A stretch of DNA of 64,000 nt, taken from positions 2,356,001 to 2,420,000 of the forward strand of contig NZ_CP099993.1 of assembly GCF_024138125.1 (NCBI RefSeq), written 5' to 3'. The notes beneath the pieces are model-generated. The model did no database searches. It was not told the DNA's origin and saw nothing but the letters and a program-made list of their open reading frames with translations. Numbering within the stretch: the stretch's first letter is position 1; the number at the start of each line of letters is the position of its first letter. Position numbers and translations under genes: made by a program. Positions 1 to 7,301 of this stretch are shown here, piece after piece. Source of the stretch: Halorussus salilacus. Its GTDB lineage: Archaea; Halobacteriota; Halobacteria; Halobacteriales; Haladaptataceae.

Positions 1-1035
1 TTCGAGGGCGACGACAGCGTCGCGATTCCGGCGGTCCTCGAATCGCACTCCGGACCGCGGGTGCTGACCATGGAGTACATCCGCGGGACCAAGATAAACG
101 ACGTCGAGACGCTCGACGAGATGGGGGTCGACCGCCACGAGCTCGCGGTGACCCTCCAGGAGGCGTACCTCCAGATGTTGCTGGAGGACGGCGTGTTCCA
201 CGCCGACCCCCACCCCGGGAATCTGGCGGTCCAGCCCGACGGCACCGTGGTCTTCTACGACTTCGGCATGTCGGGGCGGGTCGACGAGTTCGTCCAGAAC
301 AAGATCGTCGACTTCTACATCGCGGTCGCCAACCGCGACATCGACGGCATCCTCGACGCGCTCGTCGAGATGGGGACCCTGAGCCCGGAGGCCGACCGCG
401 CGACGATGGGGAAGGTGATGGAACTCGCCATCGAGGACGCCCGCGGCGAGGACATCGAGACCTACCGGGTCCAGCAGATAATCGAGCAGGTCGAGGACAC
501 CATCTACGAGTTCCCCCTCCGTCTGCCCTCGAACCTCGCGCTCGTGCTCCGAGTCGCCACGGTCGTCGAGGGGGTCTGCGTGACGCTGGACCCCGACTTC
601 GACTTCATCTCGGTGGCGACCGACTACCTCACCGAGCAGGGCTACCGCGAGGAGTCCATCCGGCAGTTCGCCGAGGAGGCGGGCGACCAGCTCCGGTCGT
701 CGGTCCAGTCGTCGGTCAGACTCGCGCCGAAGGTCGAGGACGCCCTCGACCGCATCGACCGCGACGACTTCTACGTCAGGGCCGACGTCGAGGACGGCAA
801 CGACGTGTTCGACCTGCTCGCCAAGCGACTGGTCTACGGCATGATGCTGGCGTCGGGCGCGTTCTCGACCGCGTTCCTCTACGCGACCGCGGAGGTGCAG
901 GCGGCGGCGGTCGCCGCCGCCTTCTCGACGGGAGTCGCACTCGCGCTCTACCGGACGTTCCGCAAGCGCCGGGGCACGCGAGTCACCCCGCAGTTCACCC
1001 GCCACGAGATGCGCCAGCGACGCGGCGGGGAGTGA
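1..1035 (+). CDS. ABC1/AarF/UbiB-family protein kinase-like protein, C-terminal part
   Basis: The gene enters from the left edge; 344 residues are visible and the true start lies outside the window. The kinase-like fold is shown by HADPHPGN (about residue 67) followed by FYDFGM, the ATP/Mg-binding motifs of the ADCK/UbiB family. The last ~60 residues contain hydrophobic helices, giving membrane anchorage. Family members support quinone biosynthesis or lipid homeostasis; the exact substrate here is unknown. It is followed after 75 bases by a ZIP transporter on the same strand. Confidence 0.9.
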   Translation, partial: FEGDDSVAIPAVLESHSGPRVLTMEYIRGTKINDVETLDEMGVDRHELAVTLQEAYLQMLLEDGVFHADPHPGNLAVQPDGTVVFYDFGMSGRVDEFVQNKIVDFYIAVANRDIDGILDALVEMGTLSPEADRATMGKVMELAIEDARGEDIETYRVQQIIEQVEDTIYEFPLRLPSNLALVLRVATVVEGVCVTLDPDFDFISVATDYLTEQGYREESIRQFAEEAGDQLRSSVQSSVRLAPKVEDALDRIDRDDFYVRADVEDGNDVFDLLAKRLVYGMMLASGAFSTAFLYATAEVQAAAVAAAFSTGVALALYRTFRKRRGTRVTPQFTRHEMRQRRGGE

Positions 1036-1110
1036 GGTCGGTTTTAGGACAACCAAAATAATTTCCCATTAGGCGAAATTCTTTTTACGGGCGGGTGAGT
1101 CGTTTCGACC

Positions 1111-2016
1111 ATGGGACTGGTGGAGAACCTCGTACTCGTGTTCGTCGCAGGGCTGATAACCGCGCTCGCCACCGGTCTCGGCGCGATTCCGTTCTTCGTG
1201 GTCGATGACTTCAGCGACCGGTGGAACGTCGCGCTGTGGGGCGTCGCCTCCGGAATCATGGTGTCGGCGTCGCTGTTCGGACTGGTGAACGAGGGGCTGG
1301 CGTACACCGAGGGACTGCCGACCCTGATGGTCGCCGGACTCCTCGCGGGCGTCGTCCTCGTGGAGGTCTCCGACCGGGCGCTCGACGCCGTCGACCTGAG
1401 TGACGGCGACGGTTCGGGGGACCACGACGACCACGGCCACGACGACGATGACCACGACGACCACGGTCACGACGACGACCACGGCCACAGCCACGCGATG
1501 GAGGCCGAGGCCTTCGCCGAGGGCGACCTCAAGAAGCTCGTGCTCATCCTCGGCATCCTGACGGTCCACAGTTTCCCGGAGGGCGTCGCGGTCGGCGTCT
1601 CGTTCGCGGAGCTCGGGCTGGAGGGCGGCCTCCAGATTCTGGGCTTCTCGGTCCCGCTGCTCGCGGTGTTCATGACCGTCGCCATCTCCATCCACAACGT
1701 CCCGGAGGGGACCGCCATCGCCATCCCGATGCGAGCGATGGGGCTGTCGCGCTGGCGGATGGTCGGCGCGGCGGTGTTCTCCTCGCTCCCCCAGCCAATC
1801 GGCGCGGTCATCGCCTTCGCGTTCGTCCGGTGGGCCCGCGAGTTCCTGCCCTTCGGCTTCGGGTTCGCGGCCGGAGCGATGGTCTACCTCGTCCTCACCG
1901 AGTTCATCCCCGAGGCGCTGGAGACCGGCGCGGACCTGCCGGGCGAGGGTCGGCGCGAGCTCCTCGCGGGGCTGGCGGCGGGCGTGGTGGCGATGGTGCC
2001 GCTGATGTACGTGTAG
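1111..2016 (+). CDS. ZIP-family divalent metal transporter
   Basis: This 301-residue membrane protein has eight predicted hydrophobic helices. The two metal-binding signatures of ZIP permeases are HSFPEG (about residue 153) and HNVPEG (about residue 195), both intact. A long Asp/His-rich loop (about residues 100-130) lies between the third and fourth helices, as in ZIP carriers, and probably binds zinc. It should import Zn2+ or a similar ion into the cytoplasm. Its last codons overlap an inverted repeat that may belong to the operator of the next operon, vapBC. The substrate is inferred from the family. Confidence 0.92.
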   Translation: MGLVENLVLVFVAGLITALATGLGAIPFFVVDDFSDRWNVALWGVASGIMVSASLFGLVNEGLAYTEGLPTLMVAGLLAGVVLVEVSDRALDAVDLSDGDGSGDHDDHGHDDDDHDDHGHDDDHGHSHAMEAEAFAEGDLKKLVLILGILTVHSFPEGVAVGVSFAELGLEGGLQILGFSVPLLAVFMTVAISIHNVPEGTAIAIPMRAMGLSRWRMVGAAVFSSLPQPIGAVIAFAFVRWAREFLPFGFGFAAGAMVYLVLTEFIPEALETGADLPGEGRRELLAGLAAGVVAMVPLMYV

Positions 2017-2058
2017 AATCGTCCAAACTTCTTTGTAGAACACGTACATACACGTACA
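2006..2058. promoter_or_regulatory. candidate VapB operator: three copies of a 10-base motif
   Basis: TACACGTACA occurs at 2049-2058, ACACGTACA at 2040-2048 (nine of the ten bases), and the exact inverse TGTACGTGTA at 2006-2015, overlapping the end of the ZIP gene. The two direct copies sit between a weak TATA-like TTTGTAGA (about 2032-2039) and the vapB ATG at 2064. Ribbon-helix-helix antitoxins commonly bind such short repeats to repress their own operon. Binding is inferred. Confidence 0.5.
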
Positions 2059-2063
2059 CAGGT

Positions 2064-2309
2064 ATGGGGACCAAGACCATCTCGTTGGCCGACGACGCCT
2101 ACGACCGACTCAAAGCGGAAAAGCGAGAGGGAGAGAGCTTCAGCGATGTTGTTCGCCGACTCACCGAGGGCGTCGAGTTGGGTGAGTACTACGGCGTTCT
2201 GAGTGACGAGACCACCGCGGAACTCGAAGCCGCCATCGATGACCGCCGAGCCGAGCGAAACGCGCGCCGACGCGCGCGCATCGACCGCCTCACCGACGAA
2301 CTGGAATGA
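2064..2309 (+). CDS. vapB: VapB-type antitoxin
   Basis: This 81-residue protein starts at the ATG directly behind the repeat cluster. Its N-terminus (MGTKTISLADDAYDRLKA) is typical of haloarchaeal ribbon-helix-helix antitoxins that bind DNA through a short beta strand. The C-terminal half is charged and helical and would wrap the toxin. The stop codon overlaps the ATG of the downstream PIN-domain gene in an ATGA junction, so translation is coupled. It should neutralise the toxin and repress the operon. Confidence 0.88.
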   Translation: MGTKTISLADDAYDRLKAEKREGESFSDVVRRLTEGVELGEYYGVLSDETTAELEAAIDDRRAERNARRRARIDRLTDELE

Positions 2310-2695
2310 TTCTGGACACGACCTTCCTCGTCGACGTGCTGAACAGCGAGGACGACGTCGCGGAACTCGTTGCCGACCTCGACGCCTCGGGTACCTCAAT
2401 GGTCGCCGCGACAACCGTCATGGAACTCTGGGAGGGAATCCACCGCGCCGACGCGATGGAACGCGAGCGCGAGGCCGTCGAGGAACTGCTCGAAGGGCTT
2501 CGGGAAGTGCCGTTCGACCGTGACTGTGCGATGAAGGCGGGCGAGGTACATGCCGACCTTCTGTCCGACGGACGGCGAATCGATGTAGAGGACGTGATGA
2601 TCGGAGCGACTGCGCTCGTCCACGACGTCCCGGTCGCCACTCGAAACGTCTCGCACTTCGAACGAATAGGCGACCTCGAAGTCGTGTCCTACTAG
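2306..2695 (+). CDS. vapC: VapC-type PIN-domain ribonuclease toxin
   Basis: This 129-residue PIN-domain protein carries the acidic metal-binding positions of VapC enzymes: Asp4 in the opening MILDTTFLVD, Glu in VMELWEG (about residue 48), Asp in EDVMIGA (about residue 96), and the closing PVATRNVSHFER motif. VapC toxins are Mg-dependent endoribonucleases, most often acting on tRNA. The gene overlaps vapB by 4 bases. An IS element begins 20 bases after its stop codon and leaves the toxin intact. Confidence 0.9.
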   Translation: MILDTTFLVDVLNSEDDVAELVADLDASGTSMVAATTVMELWEGIHRADAMEREREAVEELLEGLREVPFDRDCAMKAGEVHADLLSDGRRIDVEDVMIGATALVHDVPVATRNVSHFERIGDLEVVSY

Positions 2696-2705
2696 CTTCT
2701 CTCTG

Positions 2706-3420
2706 CCCTGCCCCGGCATTGTTCAGATTAGCTGATTCCATGCGAAGGCGAAGGTTTGCAACCAATTTTCGGCGGAGCGGTGGGTCGCGTGGCGGAAATG
2801 ATTGGCGAACTGTTTGGTTCGGCGTTTTAATTCTTTGAAAACACGTTCGACGCTGTTCCGATTTCCGTGGCGAACATACTGAAATCGGAGGTTTTTCTCG
2901 AAGAGTGCGGCCTGTAACCACGGTGCGCCATCGACGAGAAACACCGCGTCACCGACGCAGTGTTTCTCTTGCAATTCGGTGAGAAACTGCTTCGTCACAA
3001 CGATAGTTCGTGTCGGATAGAGCTTGGCGTGGAGGAATTCGTTAGTTTCGGGATCGACTGCGGCGTACAGCCAGTAGCGTTGATCGTTGAGTTGAATCAC
3101 CGTTTCATCGACCGCAACGTGATTCGGATTTTTGCCGTCAGTCGGCTGTAGATCGGCTTTCTGTACCCAATTGTGGATAGTGGAGCGACACCGTTCGACA
3201 CCGAACTTCTCTAAGACAGAAACAGTATCCGAGAGTGATAATCCTGCCGCATGTAGGTGGATACTGAGCTTCATCAGCGGCTCCGGTGTCGCTTCTCGCT
3301 CCACAAAATCTAACTCGATGCAGTCGCTACATTCGTTGAGGCGGCTGAATTCTGGCATAGACCACTACGAATTCGACCGCCTCATCCTTCAACGCTTATC
3401 TGAACAGTGCCCCCTGCCCC
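2706..3420. mobile_element. complete IS6-family insertion sequence with 9-bp target duplication
   Basis: The element occupies 2715-3411 (697 bp). Its ends are imperfect inverted repeats: left GGCATTGTTCAGATTAGC and right (complement) GGCACTGTTCAGATAAGC, 16 of 18 matching. The 9-bp CCCTGCCCC is present on both sides (2706-2714 and 3412-3420). IS6 elements usually give 8-bp duplications, so the precise border could shift by one base. Intact transposase, ends and duplication suggest a recent insertion. Confidence 0.9.
2723..3358 (-). CDS. IS6-family DDE transposase
   Basis: This 211-residue transposase has an N-terminal zinc/HTH region (CSDC near residue 10, helix-turn-helix about residues 38-70) and a DDE catalytic core: Asp84 in AVDETV, Asp143 in LVDGAPW and Glu171 in SVERVFKELK. 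That length and motif set match haloarchaeal IS6-type transposases. It fills nearly the whole element. Lower GC than its neighbours supports transfer from elsewhere. Confidence 0.93.
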   Translation of the reverse strand: MPEFSRLNECSDCIELDFVEREATPEPLMKLSIHLHAAGLSLSDTVSVLEKFGVERCRSTIHNWVQKADLQPTDGKNPNHVAVDETVIQLNDQRYWLYAAVDPETNEFLHAKLYPTRTIVVTKQFLTELQEKHCVGDAVFLVDGAPWLQAALFEKNLRFQYVRHGNRNSVERVFKELKRRTKQFANHFRHATHRSAENWLQTFAFAWNQLI

Positions 3421-3460
3421 TTTCCGTAGCTTTACCGCCTTCCCCGTGCATCAATCCTCC

Positions 3461-4531
3461 ATGGACATCGCCGAATTCGGACTCGAACGCTGGTTCGCGA
3501 AGTACGAACACGAGGCCGACATCATGCTCGCCGAGAGCGGCATCCGGAGCCTCGACGCGAGCCGGTTCGACCTCGACCCCGGGAAGCTCGGGTACGTCAT
3601 CCCGACCAATGGCGACCCCGAGTTCCGGGCCGAGGTCGGCGAGCGCTACGGTCGGTCGGCCGACGAGGTCCTGTTCACCTGCGGGACTCAGGAGGCCAAC
3701 TTCCTCGCGTTCGCCTCGCTGATGGACGACGACGGCCACGCGATTGTTGTTACCCCAACGTACCAGGCGCTCCACGCCGTTCCGGAGTCGTTCGGCGAGG
3801 TGACCCGCGTGTCGCTCGAACCGCCGTCGTGGGAACTCGACGTGGACGCGGTCGCCGACGCGGTTCGGCCCGAGACCGACGTGATCGTCCTCAACAACCC
3901 CAACAACCCGACCGGCCGCTACCACCCTCGGGAGAAGGTCGAGGCCCTCTACGACCTCGCGGAGGACGCCGACGCCCACCTGCTCTGTGACGAGGTGTAC
4001 CGCCTGCTCGACGACGACCCGATTCCCCCGGCGGCGTCGCTGGGCGAGCGCGCGGTCAGCACGACCAGCCTCACGAAGGCCTACGGCCTCGCTGGCCTCC
4101 GATTCGGGTGGCTCGTGGGGTCCGAGGATGTCGTCGAGGAGGCGTGGAACTGGAAGGACTACACCACCATCTCGCCCGGCATCGTGGGCCAGCACGTCGC
4201 CAAGCAGGCGCTCGGCGACCAGGAGGACGAGATTCTTTCGGAGAACCGCGACCTCGCGAAACGCCACCGCGACCGGGTCCGGGCGTTCGTCGACGACCAC
4301 GACCTCTCGTGGTACGACCCCGTGGGCGTCAACGGCTTCGTCTCGGTTCCCGACGGCTTCGACGGGAGCAGGGAGTTCTGCCGGACGGTCGTCGAGGAGG
4401 AGAGCGTCGTGCTCGCGCCCGGCGACCTGTTCGGGTACGACGACTACTTCCGCATCGGGTTCGGCCTCCCGACCGACGAACTGGAGGAGGGACTGGCCCG
4501 GGTGTCGGCCTGCATCGAGCGCCGGAGATAG
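3461..4531 (+). CDS. PLP-dependent class I/II aminotransferase
   Basis: This 356-residue fold-type I aminotransferase has NNPNNPTG at residues 145-152, DEVY at 177-180, and the PLP Schiff-base lysine Lys206 in SLTKAYGLAG. Alignment with the family favours the ATG at 3461 over an earlier in-frame ATG at 3407 that would begin inside the IS end. The substrate is not evident; relatives include aspartate/alanine-type and capreomycidine-synthase-like enzymes. The IS ends 50 bases before the start codon, so sequences upstream of the TATA-like TTTACC (about 3431) have been replaced. Confidence 0.88.
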   Translation: MDIAEFGLERWFAKYEHEADIMLAESGIRSLDASRFDLDPGKLGYVIPTNGDPEFRAEVGERYGRSADEVLFTCGTQEANFLAFASLMDDDGHAIVVTPTYQALHAVPESFGEVTRVSLEPPSWELDVDAVADAVRPETDVIVLNNPNNPTGRYHPREKVEALYDLAEDADAHLLCDEVYRLLDDDPIPPAASLGERAVSTTSLTKAYGLAGLRFGWLVGSEDVVEEAWNWKDYTTISPGIVGQHVAKQALGDQEDEILSENRDLAKRHRDRVRAFVDDHDLSWYDPVGVNGFVSVPDGFDGSREFCRTVVEEESVVLAPGDLFGYDDYFRIGFGLPTDELEEGLARVSACIERRR

Positions 4532-4549
4532 CTCCCGGGAGGAGTCGCC

Positions 4550-4590
4550 GGGACCCGGGGTCGACCCGACTCGGGTCGACCCCGGGTCCC
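4550..4590. repeat. 18-bp perfect inverted repeat after the aminotransferase gene
   Basis: Arms 4550-4567 and 4573-4590 are exact complements around a 5-base loop, starting 19 bases after the stop codon. No T-run follows, so it does not look like a standard archaeal terminator. Confidence 0.8.
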
Positions 4591-4799
4591 GACAGCCTCG
4601 GTTCTCCCCGTCACAGAAACGGCACCAAAAACGGCGGTAAAACTTCTAACTGTCTCTGGGGCGCTCGTGAAACGTCGGGTCGCTGGCGTGAAACCGGCGT
4701 CGGACTCGATAGGTCGGTGAAACGACGCGAATTTCCCATAGCTCTCTGCCCCTTATATGCTCCCGGGGGTCCTACGGTGGAGTAACGAGGACCCCCATC

Positions 4800-5081
4800 A
4801 TGTCGAACGCTCCCCCCACCCTCCGAACCGACGTCGCCGAACTGCCGACCGACGGCTCGACCGAGACCCCAACCCATCTCACCCGACTGGCCGAGACCGC
4901 GACCCGGTCGCTGACCGCCTCGGTGCGAGGGCTCGGCTTCTGGGCCGCCGTCTCGTTGCCAGCGGTCTACCTCCCCCTGCTGTTCGCGGGGCTCCCGGGC
5001 GTCGAGTGGTCGGCGTTCTCCGCCCTGCTCGTCGCCCACGCCGTCGCGCTGGTGGTCGGCAACGACTACGGTGACGCCTGA
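4800..5081 (+). CDS. small membrane protein of unknown function
   Basis: This 93-residue protein has a polar N-terminal third and two hydrophobic segments (about residues 45-65 and 69-87) separated by a short loop, suggesting a two-helix integral membrane protein. A TATA-like TTATAT lies at 4753-4758, consistent with its own promoter. I do not recognise the family. It stands alone between the aminotransferase and the aIF-5A operon. Confidence 0.65.
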   Translation: MSNAPPTLRTDVAELPTDGSTETPTHLTRLAETATRSLTASVRGLGFWAAVSLPAVYLPLLFAGLPGVEWSAFSALLVAHAVALVVGNDYGDA

Positions 5082-5124
5082 ACCGCTCTCGTCGGTCCAT
5101 ACCACCTCGGAGCGTTTCCAAACC

Positions 5125-5131
5125 GTTTATA
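5125..5131 (+). promoter_or_regulatory. TATA box of the aIF-5A/agmatinase operon
   Basis: GTTTATA ends 25 bases before the start codon at 5156, the spacing expected for a leaderless haloarchaeal transcript. Confidence 0.7.
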
Positions 5132-5155
5132 CCCCCGCGAACGCTATCCGGCGGT

Positions 5156-5536
5156 ATGGCAAGAGAGCAGAAGGAAGTGCGAGACCTCCAGGAAGGCAAC
5201 TACGTGATGATCGACGACGCGGCCTGCGAGATCAACTCCTACAGCACCGCCAAGCCCGGCAAACACGGTAGCGCGAAGGCCCGCATCGAGGCCAAGGGCG
5301 TCTTCGACGGCAAGAAGCGCAGTCTCTCCCAGCCCGTCGACGCCAAGATCTGGGTCCCCATCATCAACCGCAAGCAGGGTCAGGTCGTCTCCGTCGAGAG
5401 CGACGAGATCGCGCAGGTGATGGACCTCGAGACCTACGAGACCATCACGGTCAAGACCCCCGAGGACATCGACCTCTCGCCCGACGACGAGATCGAGTAC
5501 CTCGAGATGGACGAACAGCGGAAGATCCTCGGATAG
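5156..5536 (+). CDS. eif5A: translation initiation factor aIF-5A (hypusine-containing)
   Basis: This 126-residue protein matches archaeal aIF-5A/EF-P along its length: an N-terminal SH3-like domain (1-70) and a C-terminal OB domain. The modification loop reads [14 protein letters not shown], and Lys36 in PGKHG is the residue converted to (deoxy)hypusine. The factor relieves ribosome stalling at proline-rich and other difficult sequences. The agmatinase gene starts at the base after its stop codon, and deoxyhypusine synthase lies 1.8 kb away, so factor and modification enzymes are clustered. Confidence 0.97.
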   Translation: MAREQKEVRDLQEGNYVMIDDAACEINSYSTAKPGKHGSAKARIEAKGVFDGKKRSLSQPVDAKIWVPIINRKQGQVVSVESDEIAQVMDLETYETITVKTPEDIDLSPDDEIEYLEMDEQRKILG

Positions 5537-6355
5537 ATGTTCCCCGGCGCGTCGGCCGACCGCGACACCGCCGAGTACGTGGTCGTCGGCGCGCCCCTCG
5601 ACGTTTCGACCACGTTCCAGCCCGGTGCGCGGTTCGGTCCCGAACGGGTCCGGCGGTTCGCCCGGACCTTCGACGACTACGACGCCCGAACCGGCCACCA
5701 CTTCTCTGAACTCGCGGTCCACGACCACGGCGACGTGCGCGCGTGGGACGACGCCGCCGAATACCTGGAGTACCTCGAAGGCGTCGCGACCGACGCGGTG
5801 TGGGACGACGCCGTTCCCCTTCTGCTCGGGGGCGAACACACCGTAACGCTGGCGGGGGTCCGGGCGGTCGACCCCGACGTCTTCGTCTGTCTCGACGCCC
5901 ACCTCGACCTCCGCGAGGAGTACGACGGCAATCCGCTGAGCCACGCCACCGTGACCCGCCACGCGCTCGACGTGGCCGACGAGGCCGTGATTCTGGGCGC
6001 ACGAACCGGGAGCGAGGCCGAGTACGAGCGCGCGAGCGAGGCCGACGTGACCGTGGTCCCGCCCGAGGAGGTCGGGAACTGGGACCCCGACTTCGACGCC
6101 GAGACGAGCGTCTACCTCAGCGTGGATATCGACGCCGCCGACCCGGGGTTCGCGCCCGGGACCGGGACGATGGAACCGTTCGGACTGACCCCGCGCGAGA
6201 TGCGCGACGCGGTCCGGGCGGTCGCGCCCCGCGCCGACGGCTTCGACGTCGTCGAGGTCAACGACCGCGACGACGGTCAGGCGGCGACGCTCGCCGGAAA
6301 GCTCTGTCGGGAGTTCGTGTTCTCGCACGCCGACGCGACGGGGTCTACTTCCTAG
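5537..6355 (+). CDS. speB: agmatinase (ureohydrolase family)
   Basis: This 272-residue ureohydrolase has the manganese-binding motifs GGEHTVT (about residue 97), CLDAHLDLR (about 116) and SVDIDAADPGFAPGTG (about 196). Family members hydrolyse agmatine to putrescine and urea. It begins immediately behind aIF-5A without a gap, so it is co-transcribed. In haloarchaea, which generally lack spermidine, an agmatinase-like protein has been linked to forming the aIF-5A side chain, and this context fits that role. Its 3' end overlaps the convergent SprT-like gene by 4 bases. Confidence 0.93.
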   Translation: MFPGASADRDTAEYVVVGAPLDVSTTFQPGARFGPERVRRFARTFDDYDARTGHHFSELAVHDHGDVRAWDDAAEYLEYLEGVATDAVWDDAVPLLLGGEHTVTLAGVRAVDPDVFVCLDAHLDLREEYDGNPLSHATVTRHALDVADEAVILGARTGSEAEYERASEADVTVVPPEEVGNWDPDFDAETSVYLSVDIDAADPGFAPGTGTMEPFGLTPREMRDAVRAVAPRADGFDVVEVNDRDDGQAATLAGKLCREFVFSHADATGSTS

Positions 6356-6972
6356 CCGTCGCCCTCGGAACACGCCACGTCGGCCCCACAGCACGACGAG
6401 CGGTAGTCCCCGGGATTGCGCACGAGCTTGCACTCCCGATACCTGCGGCCCAGCACGGTCCCGCACTCGGCGCACGTCAGGACGTACTTCGGGTCGGCGA
6501 ACGGGCGACACCGGACCGACGCCCCCACCCGCTCGGCGCGCTCCTCGAACCGGGAGCCGTGGTCGGTCGTGCCGAACCGCTGGAACTGCTCGACGTGAAC
6601 CAGTTCGTGGCGGAGCGTCGCGGTCCACTCCGCGCGGTCGAACGCCTCGTAGGCGTCCCACGTCAGCGAGACGGTACACCGCCGGACCGCGGGGTCGCCG
6701 AGTCGCTCGACGACTGCGGTCCAGTCGATGGACTGGCCGACCTCGGCGTCGGGAATCCGCCTGCGCTTGACCGCGGCCGACCGGCGCTTCGCCCGGGTCG
6801 AGACCTCCCAGTCGACCAGCGAGAAGTCCACGTCGAGGTCGTGCTCGCGGGCGGCCTCCCGGCAGTACGCGCGGGAGGCGAGGACGAGTTCGTCGTGTGT
6901 GTCGGCGTGTGAGAGGGCGCGTTCGGTGGGGCTCGGGGGGGATTCCGGTTCGATTCGCTTCGACTCGGACAC
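6352..6972 (-). CDS. SprT-like zinc metalloprotease-domain protein
   Basis: This 206-residue protein carries the zincin motif HELVH within LRHELVHVEQFQ (about residue 121), followed by a C-terminal zinc ribbon with CAEC and a later CC pair (about residues 169-200). SprT/Spartan-like proteins cleave DNA-protein crosslinks or regulate transcription; the haloarchaeal group has no established role. The start was taken at the ATG at 6972, though the first ~25 residues are polar and variable, so a slightly later start is possible. Confidence 0.85.
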   Translation of the reverse strand: MSESKRIEPESPPSPTERALSHADTHDELVLASRAYCREAAREHDLDVDFSLVDWEVSTRAKRRSAAVKRRRIPDAEVGQSIDWTAVVERLGDPAVRRCTVSLTWDAYEAFDRAEWTATLRHELVHVEQFQRFGTTDHGSRFEERAERVGASVRCRPFADPKYVLTCAECGTVLGRRYRECKLVRNPGDYRSSCCGADVACSEGDG

Positions 6973-7098
6973 GGGGGTTCTCGGTCGGTTCGACTCACTC
7001 CTGCCTTATCAGGTTTCGTGACTGGGCCGTTTTTCGTCTTTGAAACTATCTGTCTGCCTGCTGTGAACTGCGAACACTAGAATCGTGAATATCGGGTA

Positions 7099-7246
7099 GA
7101 AAGCCCCGGCGCGCTCGCGGTCGCTGGCGCGACATCTCCGGGCCTCTCGGCACCGCCCGGCCCGGAGAGGGGTCGCGCAGGCGACCACGCAAGCGCGAGC
7201 GCGCCGCCCCTTTCAGTCCCACCCCGTGGCTTGCGTCACCGGCCGA
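7099..7246 (+). repeat. dispersed intergenic element, copy A
   Basis: The element begins GAAAGCCCC (7099) and ends CGCCCCTTTCAGTCCCACCC with GTGG after it (to about 7228). GTCACCGGCCG then follows. Between these ends, GGCGCGCTCGCG (from 7108) pairs with CGCGAGCGCGCC (to 7205). It fills most of the 329-base gap between the deoxyhypusine synthase and SprT-like genes, in which I see no gene. Copies B, C and D lie at 19.3, 37.1 and 36.4 kb. Confidence 0.75.
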
Positions 7247-7301
7247 TTTCTGGCGGCTGTCCCGCTAAGCGACGCTGTCCGACAGCTCCCGGCTCGACAC
7301 G

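Noticed and set aside
1069-2049. Long minus-strand frame opposite the ZIP gene
   Set aside because: His/Arg/Asp-rich antisense shadow of the His-rich loop; no family features.
4550-4590. Intrinsic terminator of bacterial type
   Set aside because: No T-run follows the stem on the coding strand; kept only as an inverted repeat.
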